Positions 37,937 to 47,112 are shown, numbered from the stretch's first letter. The stretch: 64,000 bases of DNA from Oryzomonas japonica (GCF_008802365.1 NZ_VZQZ01000002.1:186001-250000); one strand, 5' to 3'. The notes: generated by a model from the sequence alone, not told the origin. Translations and numbers: made by a program.

Positions 37937-38757
37937 CAGCATTGCGTCGTCCCCTCAAGGCCCTTGGCCAGAATTTTCTCGTCGACGGCAACATCATTGC
38001 CAAGATCATCCGTGCTGCCGAATTGACCCCGGATGACCGTATCCTCGAGATCGGTCCCGGCCGAGGCGCGCTGAGCGAACTGCTGGCGCAACACGGCAGC
38101 AGGCTGACGCTCGTGGAGTTCGACCACTCCCTGGCGGCTGCCCTGAAAGAACGCTATGCCGGAAATGATCAGATCACGGTGATCGACGGCGACATCCTGG
38201 CGCTCGACCTTGCCGGAGTGCTGGGCGCGGAACCGGCGGCCTGGAAGGTGGTGGCCAACCTGCCGTACAATATCTCGACGCCGATACTCTTTCGCCTACT
38301 GGAGTTGCGCGGTCTTTTCTCGCGATTGGTGCTGATGCTGCAACGCGAGGTCGGGGAAAGGCTGGTGGCCTCCCCGGATTGTGCCGATTACGGCGTGACG
38401 ACGCTGCTGTTGGGTTTGTGGTTCGATATCCGCCGGGAGTTCATTGTTCCGCCGACCTGCTTTCATCCCCGTCCCAAGGTGGATTCGGCTGTGTTGAGCT
38501 TCGTGCCGCTTGTGCGGCCCCGGGTTGAGGTCGGTGACGAGTCGGTTTTCCGAAAAGTGGTCAAGGGGGCCTTTGCCATGCGCCGCAAGACCTTGTCCAA
38601 CTGCTTGAAAGCGGCTGAACTCGCCTCGCCGGATGAAATGTACCGAATTTTGGAACAGTGCGGGATCGATGGGAAACGCCGTGGCGAGACCCTTTCCATG
38701 GAAGAGTTCGCTGCACTTTCCCGGTGTCTGACACCCCTTCAAACTGTGGGACGCTGA
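37933..38757 (+). CDS. rsmA: 16S rRNA dimethyladenosine transferase (KsgA)
   Basis: The start is the ATG overlapping the tsaD stop (ATGA); the longer frame lies within tsaD. The 274-residue protein begins LKALGQNFLVD and has the SAM motif ILEIGPGRGALSE and the catalytic NLPYNIS. VDSAVLSF and FAMRRKTLSNCL are typical of the C-terminal part. It dimethylates two adjacent adenines near the 3' end of 16S rRNA in late 30S assembly. Confidence 0.96.
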   Translation: MTALRRPLKALGQNFLVDGNIIAKIIRAAELTPDDRILEIGPGRGALSELLAQHGSRLTLVEFDHSLAAALKERYAGNDQITVIDGDILALDLAGVLGAEPAAWKVVANLPYNISTPILFRLLELRGLFSRLVLMLQREVGERLVASPDCADYGVTTLLLGLWFDIRREFIVPPTCFHPRPKVDSAVLSFVPLVRPRVEVGDESVFRKVVKGAFAMRRKTLSNCLKAAELASPDEMYRILEQCGIDGKRRGETLSMEEFAALSRCLTPLQTVGR

Positions 38758-38784
38758 GAACAGCAAGGGATTGAGAGAAGGACG

Positions 38785-38826
38785 CCACAACAAAAAAACC
38801 GCCTCTCAGCGGTTTTTTTGTTGTGG
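38785..38826. terminator. Bidirectional terminator between rsmA and the MucR-type gene
   Basis: An 18-bp perfect stem (left arm 38785-38802, right arm 38809-38826) encloses the loop CTCTCA. The GC core ACCGC/GCGGT is flanked by a run of seven A and a run of seven T, so it can stop transcription from both converging genes. Confidence 0.95.
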
Positions 38827-38842
38827 CAATGGATATAAATGA

Positions 38843-39397
38843 TTAGGCTTTGGTTTTGGCCGGTTTTGCCTTGACGGCTTTAACGGCGACGGCTTTCGCT
38901 GCTTTAACCGGTTTTGCCGGTTTGGCTGCAGCGGCCTTTACCGGTTTTGCCGGTTTGGTGGCGTCCTTTTTGGCGGCACGCACGGCGCGGGCCTTTTCCA
39001 GGTTGGCAGCCAGATTGTTTTCGTTGGCAGCCTTGCGGCGTGCCTCGGAGTAGTTCTTGGCAGTCAGAGACTGGGATGCTGGGATATTGAACTGCTTGCG
39101 GTACTGGCCCGGTTTCATGTCATGAGCCTGTTTAAGGTGGCGGGTAAGGGTCTTGAACCCCGTTTTGCCGCAGATCAGGCAGCAGACCTGATCGTTCTGG
39201 AAGGCTTTTTTGATCGACATGGCCGGTGCACCCGGTGCAGCGGCGCCTTCTGCCGCCGTGGCTCCCTCGGTTTCCAACTTTTTCAGCGTCGTGAAGACCC
39301 GGTTGATTTCCTGGATAAGATCGTCACTGTTCATCTCCGTACCGGCCGCATGGGAAGAAACAATACCCGCAGTCAGTTCAACAAGAGTTGCTGTCAT
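38843..39397 (-). CDS. MucR/Ros-type zinc-finger regulator with histone-like basic tail
   Basis: The 184-residue protein has a MucR-type domain at about residues 60-115: VCCLICGKTGFKTLTRHLKQAH, a Cys2-His2 zinc finger, then GQYRKQFNIP and LTAKNYSEARRKAA. The N-terminal 25 residues are family-typical (LVELTAGIVSSHAA). Unlike most MucR proteins it continues with about 50 residues of Lys, Ala, Pro and Val (AKPAKPVKAAK repeats), like the tail of histone H1. MucR proteins bind AT-rich DNA and act as H-NS-like regulators; the tail should add non-specific DNA binding. Confidence 0.85.
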   Translation of the reverse strand: MTATLVELTAGIVSSHAAGTEMNSDDLIQEINRVFTTLKKLETEGATAAEGAAAPGAPAMSIKKAFQNDQVCCLICGKTGFKTLTRHLKQAHDMKPGQYRKQFNIPASQSLTAKNYSEARRKAANENNLAANLEKARAVRAAKKDATKPAKPVKAAAAKPAKPVKAAKAVAVKAVKAKPAKTKA

Positions 39398-39588
39398 ACG
39401 TCCTCCTTTATATATATTTCACTCTGTAACGGGTTATCACGAAATACCTGCATAAATCAAGAAAATAAATAAGCAAAAAATTGATTAACTACTGAGTTGC
39501 CGAATACAAAAACTAGTTGCTAAGCATAACAAGGATGTGGCATGAAGAACATCAGTATACCAACCACGCATGAAACGGAACAACAGCC

Positions 39589-40929
39589 ATGACAGCACCA
39601 TTGTTTTACCTGCTACTCATAGTGTCGCTACTTTCCCTGATACTGTTGGCCCTGGTGTTGGCGCGGCTCTCGCGCATCGCTTCAAACGCATCGTTTGACG
39701 TGCGTATCGATGCCCTGGAGCGGCAGTTGGAGCGCATGGAGCGCATGCTGCGCGATGAACTTGCCAGAAACCGTGAGGAAGCCCAGCTGTCGGCCCGCCA
39801 GGGGCGCGAGGAAGGAACCTCGCTCGTGGGGGGGCTGGGGGATTCGCTCCTGAAACGCATGAGCGAGATTGCCGGCTTGCAGAAGAATCAGCTGGACATC
39901 TTTGCCGGCCAGTTGAAAAACCTGACCGCGAGCAATGAGGGGCGGCTTGACAAGCTGCGGGAGACCGTGGAGGACCGTTTGCGATTGATCCAGGAGGATA
40001 ACGCCCGGAAACTGGAACAGATGCGGGCGACGGTGGATGAAAAGCTGCACGATACCCTGGAAAAACGCCTGGGCGAGTCCTTCAAGCTGGTCAGCGAACG
40101 GCTTGAATTGGTCCAGCGCGGTCTGGGGGAGATGCAGTCCCTGGCCAGCGGTGTCGGGGATCTGAAAAAGGTTCTGACCAACGTCAAGACCCGCGGCACC
40201 TTCGGCGAGGTTCAACTGGCCAGCCTGCTGGAGCAGATACTGGCGCCGGGACAGTACGAAAGCAACGTCGAATCTAAAAAGGGGAGCGGACAGCGGGTGG
40301 AGTTTGCCCTGCGCCTGCCCGGCCGGGACGGTACGGCGGAGGGCATGGTCTGGTTGCCGCTGGACGCCAAGTTTCCCCAGGAGGACTATCTCCGCTTGGT
40401 GGAGGCCCAGGAGAACGCCGACGCCGTTGCCGCCGAGGAAGCTGCCCGTCAGTTGGAGCGGGCGATCAAGGAGATGGCCAAGGCCATCCGCGACAAGTAC
40501 CTGGACCCCCCGCATACCACCGATTTCGGCATCATGTTCATTCCTACTGAGGGGCTGTATGCCGAGATATTGCGGCGGCCCGGCCTGGCCGAGACGTTGC
40601 AGCGGGAATACAAGGTCTTGGCGGCCGGGCCCACCACCCTGGCTGCGCTCTTGAACAGCCTGCAGATGGGCTTTCGCACCCTGGCCATCGAGAAACGTTC
40701 GGCCGAAGTTTGGACCCTGCTTGGCGCGGTGCGGACCGAATTCGCCAAGTTCGGGGTGGTACTCGAAAAAACGAGCAAGAAGTTGCAGGAGGCGGGCAAT
40801 CATATCGATCAGGCCGCCATCCGCACCCGGGCTATCGAACGCAAGTTGCGGGACGTGCAGGAACTGCCCCAGGGAGAGGCCGCCGGACTCCTGGACCTGC
40901 CTGAGATGGGCGAGGGGGATGAGCACTGA
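39589..40929 (+). CDS. rmuC: DNA recombination protein RmuC
   Basis: The 446-residue protein has one N-terminal membrane helix (FYLLLIVSLLSLILLALVLA), a long coiled coil (residues about 35-190) and the RmuC core: TRGTFGEVQLASLLEQIL, LPLDAKFPQEDYLRL and IMFIPTEGLYAEIL. The core has a nuclease-like fold and limits inversions at short inverted repeats. There is no strong Shine-Dalgarno sequence. It lies 2 bases before murJ. Confidence 0.9.
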   Translation: MTAPLFYLLLIVSLLSLILLALVLARLSRIASNASFDVRIDALERQLERMERMLRDELARNREEAQLSARQGREEGTSLVGGLGDSLLKRMSEIAGLQKNQLDIFAGQLKNLTASNEGRLDKLRETVEDRLRLIQEDNARKLEQMRATVDEKLHDTLEKRLGESFKLVSERLELVQRGLGEMQSLASGVGDLKKVLTNVKTRGTFGEVQLASLLEQILAPGQYESNVESKKGSGQRVEFALRLPGRDGTAEGMVWLPLDAKFPQEDYLRLVEAQENADAVAAEEAARQLERAIKEMAKAIRDKYLDPPHTTDFGIMFIPTEGLYAEILRRPGLAETLQREYKVLAAGPTTLAALLNSLQMGFRTLAIEKRSAEVWTLLGAVRTEFAKFGVVLEKTSKKLQEAGNHIDQAAIRTRAIERKLRDVQELPQGEAAGLLDLPEMGEGDEH

Positions 40930-40931
40930 CT

Positions 40932-42512
40932 ATGTCTGAAAAGGGTAATATAGCGCGGGCGGCAGGTATCCTCGGTTCGGCGACCATTCTGTCGCGAGTC
41001 ATGGGCATGGTGCGTGACATGGTGGTGTCGCGCCTGTTCGGCGCAGGGTTTGCGAGCGACGCCTTTTTTGCCGCCTTCCAAATCCCCAACATGCTGCGAC
41101 GTTTTTTTGCCGAGGGGGCTCTGACCTCGGCCTTTGTGCCTATTTTTTCCGAGACTCTCAACAAGCGGGGCGAACATGAGGCGCGGGAACTGGCCAATGC
41201 CTGCTTCAGCCTCTTGACCATTGTCATGGCCGGTGTGACCCTGGCCGGCATCCTGTTTTCTCCCGTCATCGTCGGCTTGATGTTTCCCGGATTTCACTCG
41301 GTGCCGGGCAAGTTCGAGCTGACCGTACTCCTGAACCGGGTGATGTTCCCCTACATCTTCTTCATCAGCCTGGTGGCGCTCTGCATGGGGATTCTCAACA
41401 CCGTCCGCCATTTTTTCACCCCTGCCATCTCCACGGTCTTCCTCAATATCTCCATGATCGTTGCAGCCCTCTCACTACGGGGCTTTTTCGATGTTCCCAT
41501 TACGGCCCTGGCAACAGGCGTGTTGATCGGCGGTGTCGTGCAACTGCTCCTGCAACTGCCGGTGCTGTGGCGCAAAGGATTTCCGATCCGTCCCCGTTTC
41601 GGCTTCGGCCATCCCCAGGTGCGCCGTATTGCACTCCTGATGCTGCCGTCCATCTTTGGCGTGGGGGTCTACTACCTCAATATTACCGTCAGCGCCATAC
41701 TGGCCTCGCTGTTGCCCCAGGGGAGCGTGTCGTACCTCTACTACGCCCAGCGGTTGTTCGAGTTTCCCCAGGGAATCTTCACGGTCTCCGTTGCTCAGGC
41801 CGTGCTCCCCTCCATGAGCCGGCAGGCGGCCGAGGGCGACATGAACGGCATGAAGGAGTCCCTCTCATTTGGCCTGCGCCTGACCCTTTTTATCACCATT
41901 CCGGCCATGGCCGGCCTTCTGGTCTGCTCGACCCCCATCTTCAGCCTGATCTTCATGGGGGGGGCATTCGACTACGCAAAGGCGGTCAATTCGGCCCAGG
42001 CACTCTTCTATTACTCCTTAGGCCTTTCCTTCGTAGCCATGACGCGGGTCCTCGCCCCGGCCTTCTATGCGCTCAAGGACACCAAAACGCCGGTCTGGAG
42101 CGCCTTTTGCGCGTTCCTGCTCAATTTTGGTTTCAGCCTGGCTCTGATGGGGCCCTTCAAACATGGGGGACTGGCATTGGCCACCACGATTTCGGCCTTG
42201 GGCAACATGGTAATGCTGCTCTGGTTCCTGCGGCGCAAGATCGGCCCCTTCGGCGGGCGGGGGGTTGTGTACTGCGGTCTGAAGTCGTTGGCTGCCGCCG
42301 TGCCGATGGCCATCACGGTCCGTTATCTGTGCAGTTGGGCCGATTGGTCGCTCATGGGTCATAAAACAGGCAAAGCCCTGGTGCTTGGTGGCGCCATAGC
42401 GTCCGGCGTCGTCATCTACGGGCTCTGCGTCCGGTTGTTGCGGTCGGAGGAGGCATTGGAGGTGCTGGCAATGCTCAAAAGGAAACTGGGACGGAAAAGA
42501 AGTACACCTTGA
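40932..42512 (+). CDS. murJ: Lipid II flippase MurJ (MviN)
   Basis: The 526-residue inner-membrane protein begins ILGSATILSRVMGMVRDMVVSRLFG, a hallmark of MurJ, and has RRFFAEGALTSAFVPIF and YYAQRLFEFPQGIFTVSV. About 14 helices are predicted. The arginines in the first helix line the central cavity that binds lipid II. It flips the peptidoglycan precursor to the periplasm. Behind it lies a 369-bp gap to the convergent mazG. Confidence 0.94.
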   Translation: MSEKGNIARAAGILGSATILSRVMGMVRDMVVSRLFGAGFASDAFFAAFQIPNMLRRFFAEGALTSAFVPIFSETLNKRGEHEARELANACFSLLTIVMAGVTLAGILFSPVIVGLMFPGFHSVPGKFELTVLLNRVMFPYIFFISLVALCMGILNTVRHFFTPAISTVFLNISMIVAALSLRGFFDVPITALATGVLIGGVVQLLLQLPVLWRKGFPIRPRFGFGHPQVRRIALLMLPSIFGVGVYYLNITVSAILASLLPQGSVSYLYYAQRLFEFPQGIFTVSVAQAVLPSMSRQAAEGDMNGMKESLSFGLRLTLFITIPAMAGLLVCSTPIFSLIFMGGAFDYAKAVNSAQALFYYSLGLSFVAMTRVLAPAFYALKDTKTPVWSAFCAFLLNFGFSLALMGPFKHGGLALATTISALGNMVMLLWFLRRKIGPFGGRGVVYCGLKSLAAAVPMAITVRYLCSWADWSLMGHKTGKALVLGGAIASGVVIYGLCVRLLRSEEALEVLAMLKRKLGRKRSTP

Positions 42513-42881
42513 ATTTGCGGCATCGCAGGCAAAGAATATCTTTTACGGATGGAACATGTTGAATTTAAAGGGCAACAAATTTTTCTGAAAAAATGACAGT
42601 TATGAACAGGTCGACTTGGCATGGAATTTATTTATTGTATCCAAACCGCTGCCAACCGGCTAACTACTCAAAATTCAAAGATACAAACATAACTTGTTGA
42701 AATTATTTTGAAATGCGTTTGTGTAAAAAAAAGGCAAAGTGCAAAAATCACTTGTAAAAATATAACTTTTGTATTTCATCAACACCGTTGTCCACAGCTT
42801 ATCCACAATTTTTGTGGATAAGCTGAAACCTGATGGTAAAAGACGTCACATTCCTGTGACTTATCCCCCCCGGCACGTCGA
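42513..42881. other. AT-rich convergent intergenic region with DnaA-box cluster and hairpin
   Basis: The 369-bp gap separates the 3' ends of murJ and mazG, so it needs no promoter. Its first 270 bases are strongly AT-rich compared with the rest of the window. At 42788-42824 lie TTGTCCACA, TTATCCACA and an inverted TTATCCACA (on the minus strand). The last two form a perfect 13-bp hairpin (42796-42808 with 42812-42824) with loop TTT. A second small palindrome GTCACA-TTCC-TGTGAC is at 42846-42861. No T-run follows the hairpin. No gene is seen. Confidence 0.75.
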
Positions 42882-43682
42882 TCATTCGAGTTTTTTAGCC
42901 TCTTCCCATAGGATATCCATGTCGGCAAGCGGGGTCTCTTTCATCTTCTTTCCCTGCCCCTGGAGATTTTCCTCCACATACCGGAAACGTCGTTGAAACC
43001 GGTTGATCGTTTTACGCAGGGCCTCCTCGGGATTGAGCGACAGAAAACGCCCCAGGTTGACGATGGCGAACAGCAGGTCGCCTAGTTCGTCCTCCATGCG
43101 GGTCTCATCGCCCCCGTCCCACGCCTCCTCAAACTCGTGCAACTCTTCCATTACCTTGGCAAAGACCTGGTCGGCATGTTCCCAGTCAAAACCGACCCGC
43201 GATGCCTTTTCGGTGATCTTCTGAGCCTTGAGCAACGCCGGTAGATGCGGGGGCACGCCGGACAGGGCCGATGGCCGCTCCTGCCCCTTTTCGGCCTTTT
43301 TGATGCGCTCCCAGTTCTCTACCTGTGCCTCGCTGTCACTGATCTCCATGTCGCCGAAGACATGGGGATGGCGTCTGACGAGCTTGTCGCAGAGTTCCTG
43401 GATGACGTCGGCCATGTCGAACGCTCCCGCCTCTTCGGCAATTGCGGCATGAAAGACCGGTTGCAGCAACAGGTCGCCCAACTCCTCCTTCAGATGTTCC
43501 GGAGATTTTGCGTCGATGGCCTCAATGACCTCGTAGGTCTCTTCCAGCAGATAGCGCGTCAGGCTCTCGTGGGTTTGTTCGGCATCCCAGGGGCAGCCGC
43601 CGGGGCCGCGCAGGCGGCGCATGATATTCACCAGGTCGTCGAAGGTGCTGTGGTTTGCGGTCATAACGGTCTCGTTGCTCAT
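42882..43682 (-). CDS. mazG: Nucleoside triphosphate pyrophosphohydrolase MazG
   Basis: The 266-residue protein has two MazG domains. The first carries GPGGCPWDAEQTHESLTRYL, followed by EETYEVIEAI and EELGDLLLQPVFHA with the metal-binding EExxE/ExxD residues. The second repeats the pattern in RMEDELGDLLFAIVNLGR. It hydrolyses NTPs to NMP and pyrophosphate and may lower (p)ppGpp. The start overlaps the stop of the preceding minus-strand gene by 3 bases (ATGA); Met7 is an alternative start. Confidence 0.94.
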   Translation of the reverse strand: MSNETVMTANHSTFDDLVNIMRRLRGPGGCPWDAEQTHESLTRYLLEETYEVIEAIDAKSPEHLKEELGDLLLQPVFHAAIAEEAGAFDMADVIQELCDKLVRRHPHVFGDMEISDSEAQVENWERIKKAEKGQERPSALSGVPPHLPALLKAQKITEKASRVGFDWEHADQVFAKVMEELHEFEEAWDGGDETRMEDELGDLLFAIVNLGRFLSLNPEEALRKTINRFQRRFRYVEENLQGQGKKMKETPLADMDILWEEAKKLE

Positions 43683-44587
43683 TTCGCGGCCACAAGATCG
43701 GCGGCCAGTTCATCGTAGACCGCCAGGGATTTTACGCTCGCCGCTTCCTTTTTCGTGATCTCTTCGAAGGATCTCAGCTTGCCGTTGAATCGGTTGGCCT
43801 GGGTCTTGAGGTTGCTGGTACTCTCCGACAGAAAGCTCTTTTCCTTGGGGTCGACATCCTTTTTCATCAGCCCCTTGACCTTGTTCCAATATTCATCCGT
43901 TCCGCTGGCGTAGTGGTTCACGCTCTCAAGGAAGGAGAGGGCGCCGGAGGAGAGGTCGGCGACCGTGGCCAGTTTTGCTTGGGTGTCGTTCATGTCTTTC
44001 AGCAGTTTCTGATCGGCGAAATGGGACGCTTCGGTTATTGTCTTCTCATCGAGCGGTTTGGCCGGGTCGATGGCCTCGACCAGCGCGATGAAGCGTTTGG
44101 ACGAGTTCAAGTAATTGGTGACTGAAACGGAGGCGTTGTTGAGTGCTATCGTAAACTGGGTGACGAACTTGGTGAAGATTGAAGCCTGTCCGGCGTAGGG
44201 GATCGGGAGCATTCTGGCGGCCACCGCCGCATAGGAGCCGGCCTGGATGTACCGGTTATAGCCCGCCAGGTTGGTGCTCATCCATTTGACGAAACCCTGA
44301 AAATCGCTGGTGGTTTGACGCTGAGTCTTGACCTCGGCGGCGATTTCCCGGAGGCGCTGGACCTTTTTCTGACGCAGACGTTCGGCTGAGATGGTCTTGA
44401 CGGTTTCAAGCTGTTTGATTCTGAGTTTGAGCCCTTCGTTCTCCAGTTGGAGATTGAACAGATGCTCCTCGCTCGGTGTGGTCGGGCCGCAGGCATTTTC
44501 CTCCGCATGTACGCCGGCGGAGGAAAACAGGATCAGGGCGGCCAGCACACCTATCGTCCCGACTGATGGACGTCGTCTTTCGATCAT
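43679..44587 (-). CDS. Secreted protein with coiled coil, unknown function
   Basis: The ATG ending at 44587 (AAAAGGAT upstream) gives 302 residues with a signal peptide (VGTIGVLAALILFSSAGVHA, then EEN). Residues about 35-80 are a coiled coil (LENEGLKLRIKQLETVKTIS and RQKKVQRLREIAAEV). The rest is mostly helical, with no motif that I recognise. Its tail overlaps mazG. Periplasmic location is inferred from the signal. Confidence 0.75.
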   Translation of the reverse strand: MIERRRPSVGTIGVLAALILFSSAGVHAEENACGPTTPSEEHLFNLQLENEGLKLRIKQLETVKTISAERLRQKKVQRLREIAAEVKTQRQTTSDFQGFVKWMSTNLAGYNRYIQAGSYAAVAARMLPIPYAGQASIFTKFVTQFTIALNNASVSVTNYLNSSKRFIALVEAIDPAKPLDEKTITEASHFADQKLLKDMNDTQAKLATVADLSSGALSFLESVNHYASGTDEYWNKVKGLMKKDVDPKEKSFLSESTSNLKTQANRFNGKLRSFEEITKKEAASVKSLAVYDELAADLVAAK

Positions 44588-44808
44588 AATATTGCATCCT
44601 TTTCTGTTGGTTTGGTTATGGCGGAAGTGCGCGCGGTTTTTATATAGCTCTGCGCCGGGCACAATGCAACGTCTTTTGCCATGTTGACGTGCATGCGGCG
44701 ACAATGAATTGCATTTGCCCCCGTTTCTGTACTACCATAGGCGGGCCGTGTCGGATACCCTTACCTGCCGTGCCACCGAACGGAGTTTACGCACTAGAGG
44801 CTGATGCC

Positions 44809-46128
44809 ATGCCATTCCCCGGACATTTTCGCTTGAGCCTGATCCAGAAGATGATCATCAGTTTTGCCCTCTGCGGTATATGTATGATGGCCGCGCTGAT
44901 ATATGCCGTTGCCGGACTGGGGTCGATGCATCGCATGGAGGAGGAGATCGCCAGAAGCGATCTGTCCGCGGCCACCATTACCATTACCCTGCGCGAGATG
45001 ATGCTGACGCAGGAACGCTATGTCGGCAAGTTTCAAATTCTGCGGCAGGCGGAATTCCGTGAGCTTTACAACCAAAATGCGGAAAAATTCCGCTCGGAGT
45101 TGGCTTCTTTGCGGCGTGTCTACCAGGGCAAGGACGGCGACAAGCTTGTTGCGGCGTATGCGGCCTATGCAAACCTGGCCAGGCAGGTGTTCAGCGGCAG
45201 GGAGGTCGACGCCAAGGCCATGAAACAGGTTACGGCACGGGTGGAAAATCTTATCGAACAGATTCGGGTGGAACAGAAGGAATCCCTGGCGAACAAGTTG
45301 AAAGTATCCGATGAAAAGGAGGCCAAGACCGTCACCCGCTCCATAGGGTTGGCTTTTGTTGGCGTGCTGTCCGCCTTCTTGGTGGCAGTCTATCTGATCT
45401 ATACCTTCGCCTCCTCCATCGGCAAGCTGCAAACCGCCACCCACCGCATTGCCGCCGGCGACTTCGACCACGATCCGGGTATTCCGCCGGGTGACGAGAT
45501 CGGCACCCTGGCGCAAGATTTCACGCGGATGGCGGCCAGACTCAAGGAGTTGGAACAGATCAGTCTCGACGCCAGCCCCCTGACCCGGCTGCCGGGAAAT
45601 ATCGCCATCGAACGTTCCATCAGCCGGCGGCTGCGCGAACGGCTGCCGTTTGCCATGTGCTACCTGGATCTGGACAATTTCAAATCCTACAATGATCGCT
45701 ACGGTTACATCAAGGCCAGCGAGATACTGCGTGAGACCGGCGAACTGATTCATAATGCGGTCAAGCGCCTGAATGATCCCCAAGCCTTTGTCGGGCACAT
45801 CGGCGGCGACGATTTTGTCGTCATCGTCGGCGCGGGGCTGGCCAAGACGGCCTGCCAGACAATCATTCAGGAATTCGACGCCATGGTCCCATTCTTTTAT
45901 TCGGAAGAGGATCGCGCTGCCGGCTCATTTGAAGGTGTTGACCGTTATGGTGTGCCCCGGGTGTTTCCGCTCATATCCATGTCGATTGCCGTATTGGTCT
46001 GCGAGCCGGGCGATTATGCCACCGCAGCCGAGATCGCTACGGCTGCGGCCGAGGTCAAGGATCACGTCAAGGAGTCATCGGGGAGTAACTATATCATCGT
46101 GAGAGAGGCGGGAAACTATGATGTTTGA
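44809..46128 (+). CDS. Membrane HAMP-GGDEF-like protein with GGDDF site
   Basis: I start at the ATG at 44809 (AGAGG 8 bases upstream), giving 439 residues. A first membrane helix (MIISFALCGICMMAALIYAVAG) is followed by a periplasmic helical sensor of about 150 residues, a second helix (SIGLAFVGVLSAFLVAVYLIY), a HAMP domain (TATHRIAAGDFDHD) and a GGDEF-like domain. The active loop reads HIGGDDF, with Asp for Glu, and the GHxxGD motif reads GYIKAS. No RxxD I-site lies in front. It may be inactive, have altered activity, or act as a sensor. Confidence 0.85.
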   Translation: MPFPGHFRLSLIQKMIISFALCGICMMAALIYAVAGLGSMHRMEEEIARSDLSAATITITLREMMLTQERYVGKFQILRQAEFRELYNQNAEKFRSELASLRRVYQGKDGDKLVAAYAAYANLARQVFSGREVDAKAMKQVTARVENLIEQIRVEQKESLANKLKVSDEKEAKTVTRSIGLAFVGVLSAFLVAVYLIYTFASSIGKLQTATHRIAAGDFDHDPGIPPGDEIGTLAQDFTRMAARLKELEQISLDASPLTRLPGNIAIERSISRRLRERLPFAMCYLDLDNFKSYNDRYGYIKASEILRETGELIHNAVKRLNDPQAFVGHIGGDDFVVIVGAGLAKTACQTIIQEFDAMVPFFYSEEDRAAGSFEGVDRYGVPRVFPLISMSIAVLVCEPGDYATAAEIATAAAEVKDHVKESSGSNYIIVREAGNYDV

Positions 46129-46645
46129 GCGGGCTGCCGTTGCGCTCATACTGTCGTTGGTGGTGGCGTTTTCCGGTGGCTGTAGCATGTTGCGGGGCAA
46201 GCCGCCTTCAACGGCCACTCCAGTCATGGAACAGGAACGCCGTTTTGCCGGCGCGCTGCAGTATCTGATACAGGGGAAAGAACGGGAGGCACAGGGGGGG
46301 CTGGAACAGGTCGTCGCTGGACAGGCGTTGCCCGGTGTGACGGATGAAGCGCTTTTCCGGTTGGCTTTGCTTCACCTGCGGGACGAGGGAGGAAAGGGGG
46401 ACGCCCATGCCCATGCCTTGTTGGTGCGATTGAAAAAGGAGTACCCTCGCAGTGCCTGGACCCGACAGGCGGCGCCCTTGGCCGCCTACCTGGTGGGTGT
46501 GAGCGCTCTTCGCGACAGCCTGCACGACGTGAGAACCCTGCGGGAGCGAAATCTGTCCCTCACCCGGGATAACAAGGAACTACGCCAGAGTCTCGAACGT
46601 TTGAAAAATCTTGATCTTGAGTTGGAGCAGAAGATAAAACGCTGA
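46118..46645 (+). CDS. Lipoprotein with C-terminal coiled coil
   Basis: The 175-residue protein overlaps the GGDDF gene by 11 bases. A signal ends in the lipobox FSGGC (Cys22). Residues about 40-125 look like one or two helical repeats (RRFAGALQYLIQGKEREAQGGLEQV, partly TPR-like), and residues 130-175 form a coiled coil (LRERNLSLTRDNKELRQSLE and so on). Function unknown. Cotranscription with a membrane signalling protein suggests that it works in the same envelope pathway. Confidence 0.78.
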   Translation: MMFERAAVALILSLVVAFSGGCSMLRGKPPSTATPVMEQERRFAGALQYLIQGKEREAQGGLEQVVAGQALPGVTDEALFRLALLHLRDEGGKGDAHAHALLVRLKKEYPRSAWTRQAAPLAAYLVGVSALRDSLHDVRTLRERNLSLTRDNKELRQSLERLKNLDLELEQKIKR

Positions 46646-47112
46646 AAAAAACTTTTGCGTGCCAATTTTGCTCTGCCGTTGGACAGCAAAGCGCTGTTCG
46701 CCCTCGCCCCCCCTCTTTCGAAACTTGAATCAATTTTTCCATGGGAGGATCCACGGAAGAAACGGTTCGTTTTTTTTCGCCAATTCACCGGCCATGGCTG
46801 TGCAAAGAAGCAATTTGGCGGCACCGCTTGTGCGATAGCTCTCCGCTTTTATAAACGCCCCACGACAGAGGTTCTTCTTTTTGATCGTAAAATCCGGGTA
46901 TTGTGTGAAATGGCTGATCAACCTTGATCCTGGTTCGATACTTGCTTCTTTTAAATATGGGTGCCGCAACGCTTGGCAGGCAAAAACAGGAAAGGGTGGC
47001 AATCAATTCGCAATTCGTTCATATGGGTATTGAGGCAGAACGACGTCGCTGGTTGAGGATGGACCTGCTTGGGCTTGAACAGTTTCCGCTTTGATAGCTT
47101 TAAAAATGATCT
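46646..47112. other. 467-bp gap before the cytochrome, no gene seen
   Basis: The region is AT-richer than its flanks and has no convincing ORF; short frames lack a start signal and codon bias. I looked for a GEMM-type cyclic-dinucleotide riboswitch, since such elements precede some Geobacter cytochrome genes, and found no matching core. A weak sigma-54-like element GGCAC-N7-TGC lies at 46820-46833. A remnant of a decayed gene is possible. Confidence 0.45.

Noticed and set aside
38880-38960. CRISPR-like or satellite repeat
   Set aside because: The two 19-bp copies are part of the coding sequence for the Lys/Ala/Pro tail of the MucR-type protein, not an array.
42513-42881. Chromosomal origin oriC
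   Set aside because: DnaA boxes and AT-rich DNA are present, but dnaA, dnaN, rpmH, gidA or parAB are not nearby, and only three boxes were seen. Kept as a DnaA-box cluster only.
46655-46927. Plus-strand frame of 90 codons upstream of the cytochrome
   Set aside because: No Shine-Dalgarno sequence, no recognisable protein, and low-complexity Phe/Leu-rich composition as expected from non-coding AT-richer DNA.
46646-47112. GEMM (cyclic dinucleotide) riboswitch before the cytochrome
   Set aside because: The conserved core with the GNRA tetraloop and receptor could not be found by eye.
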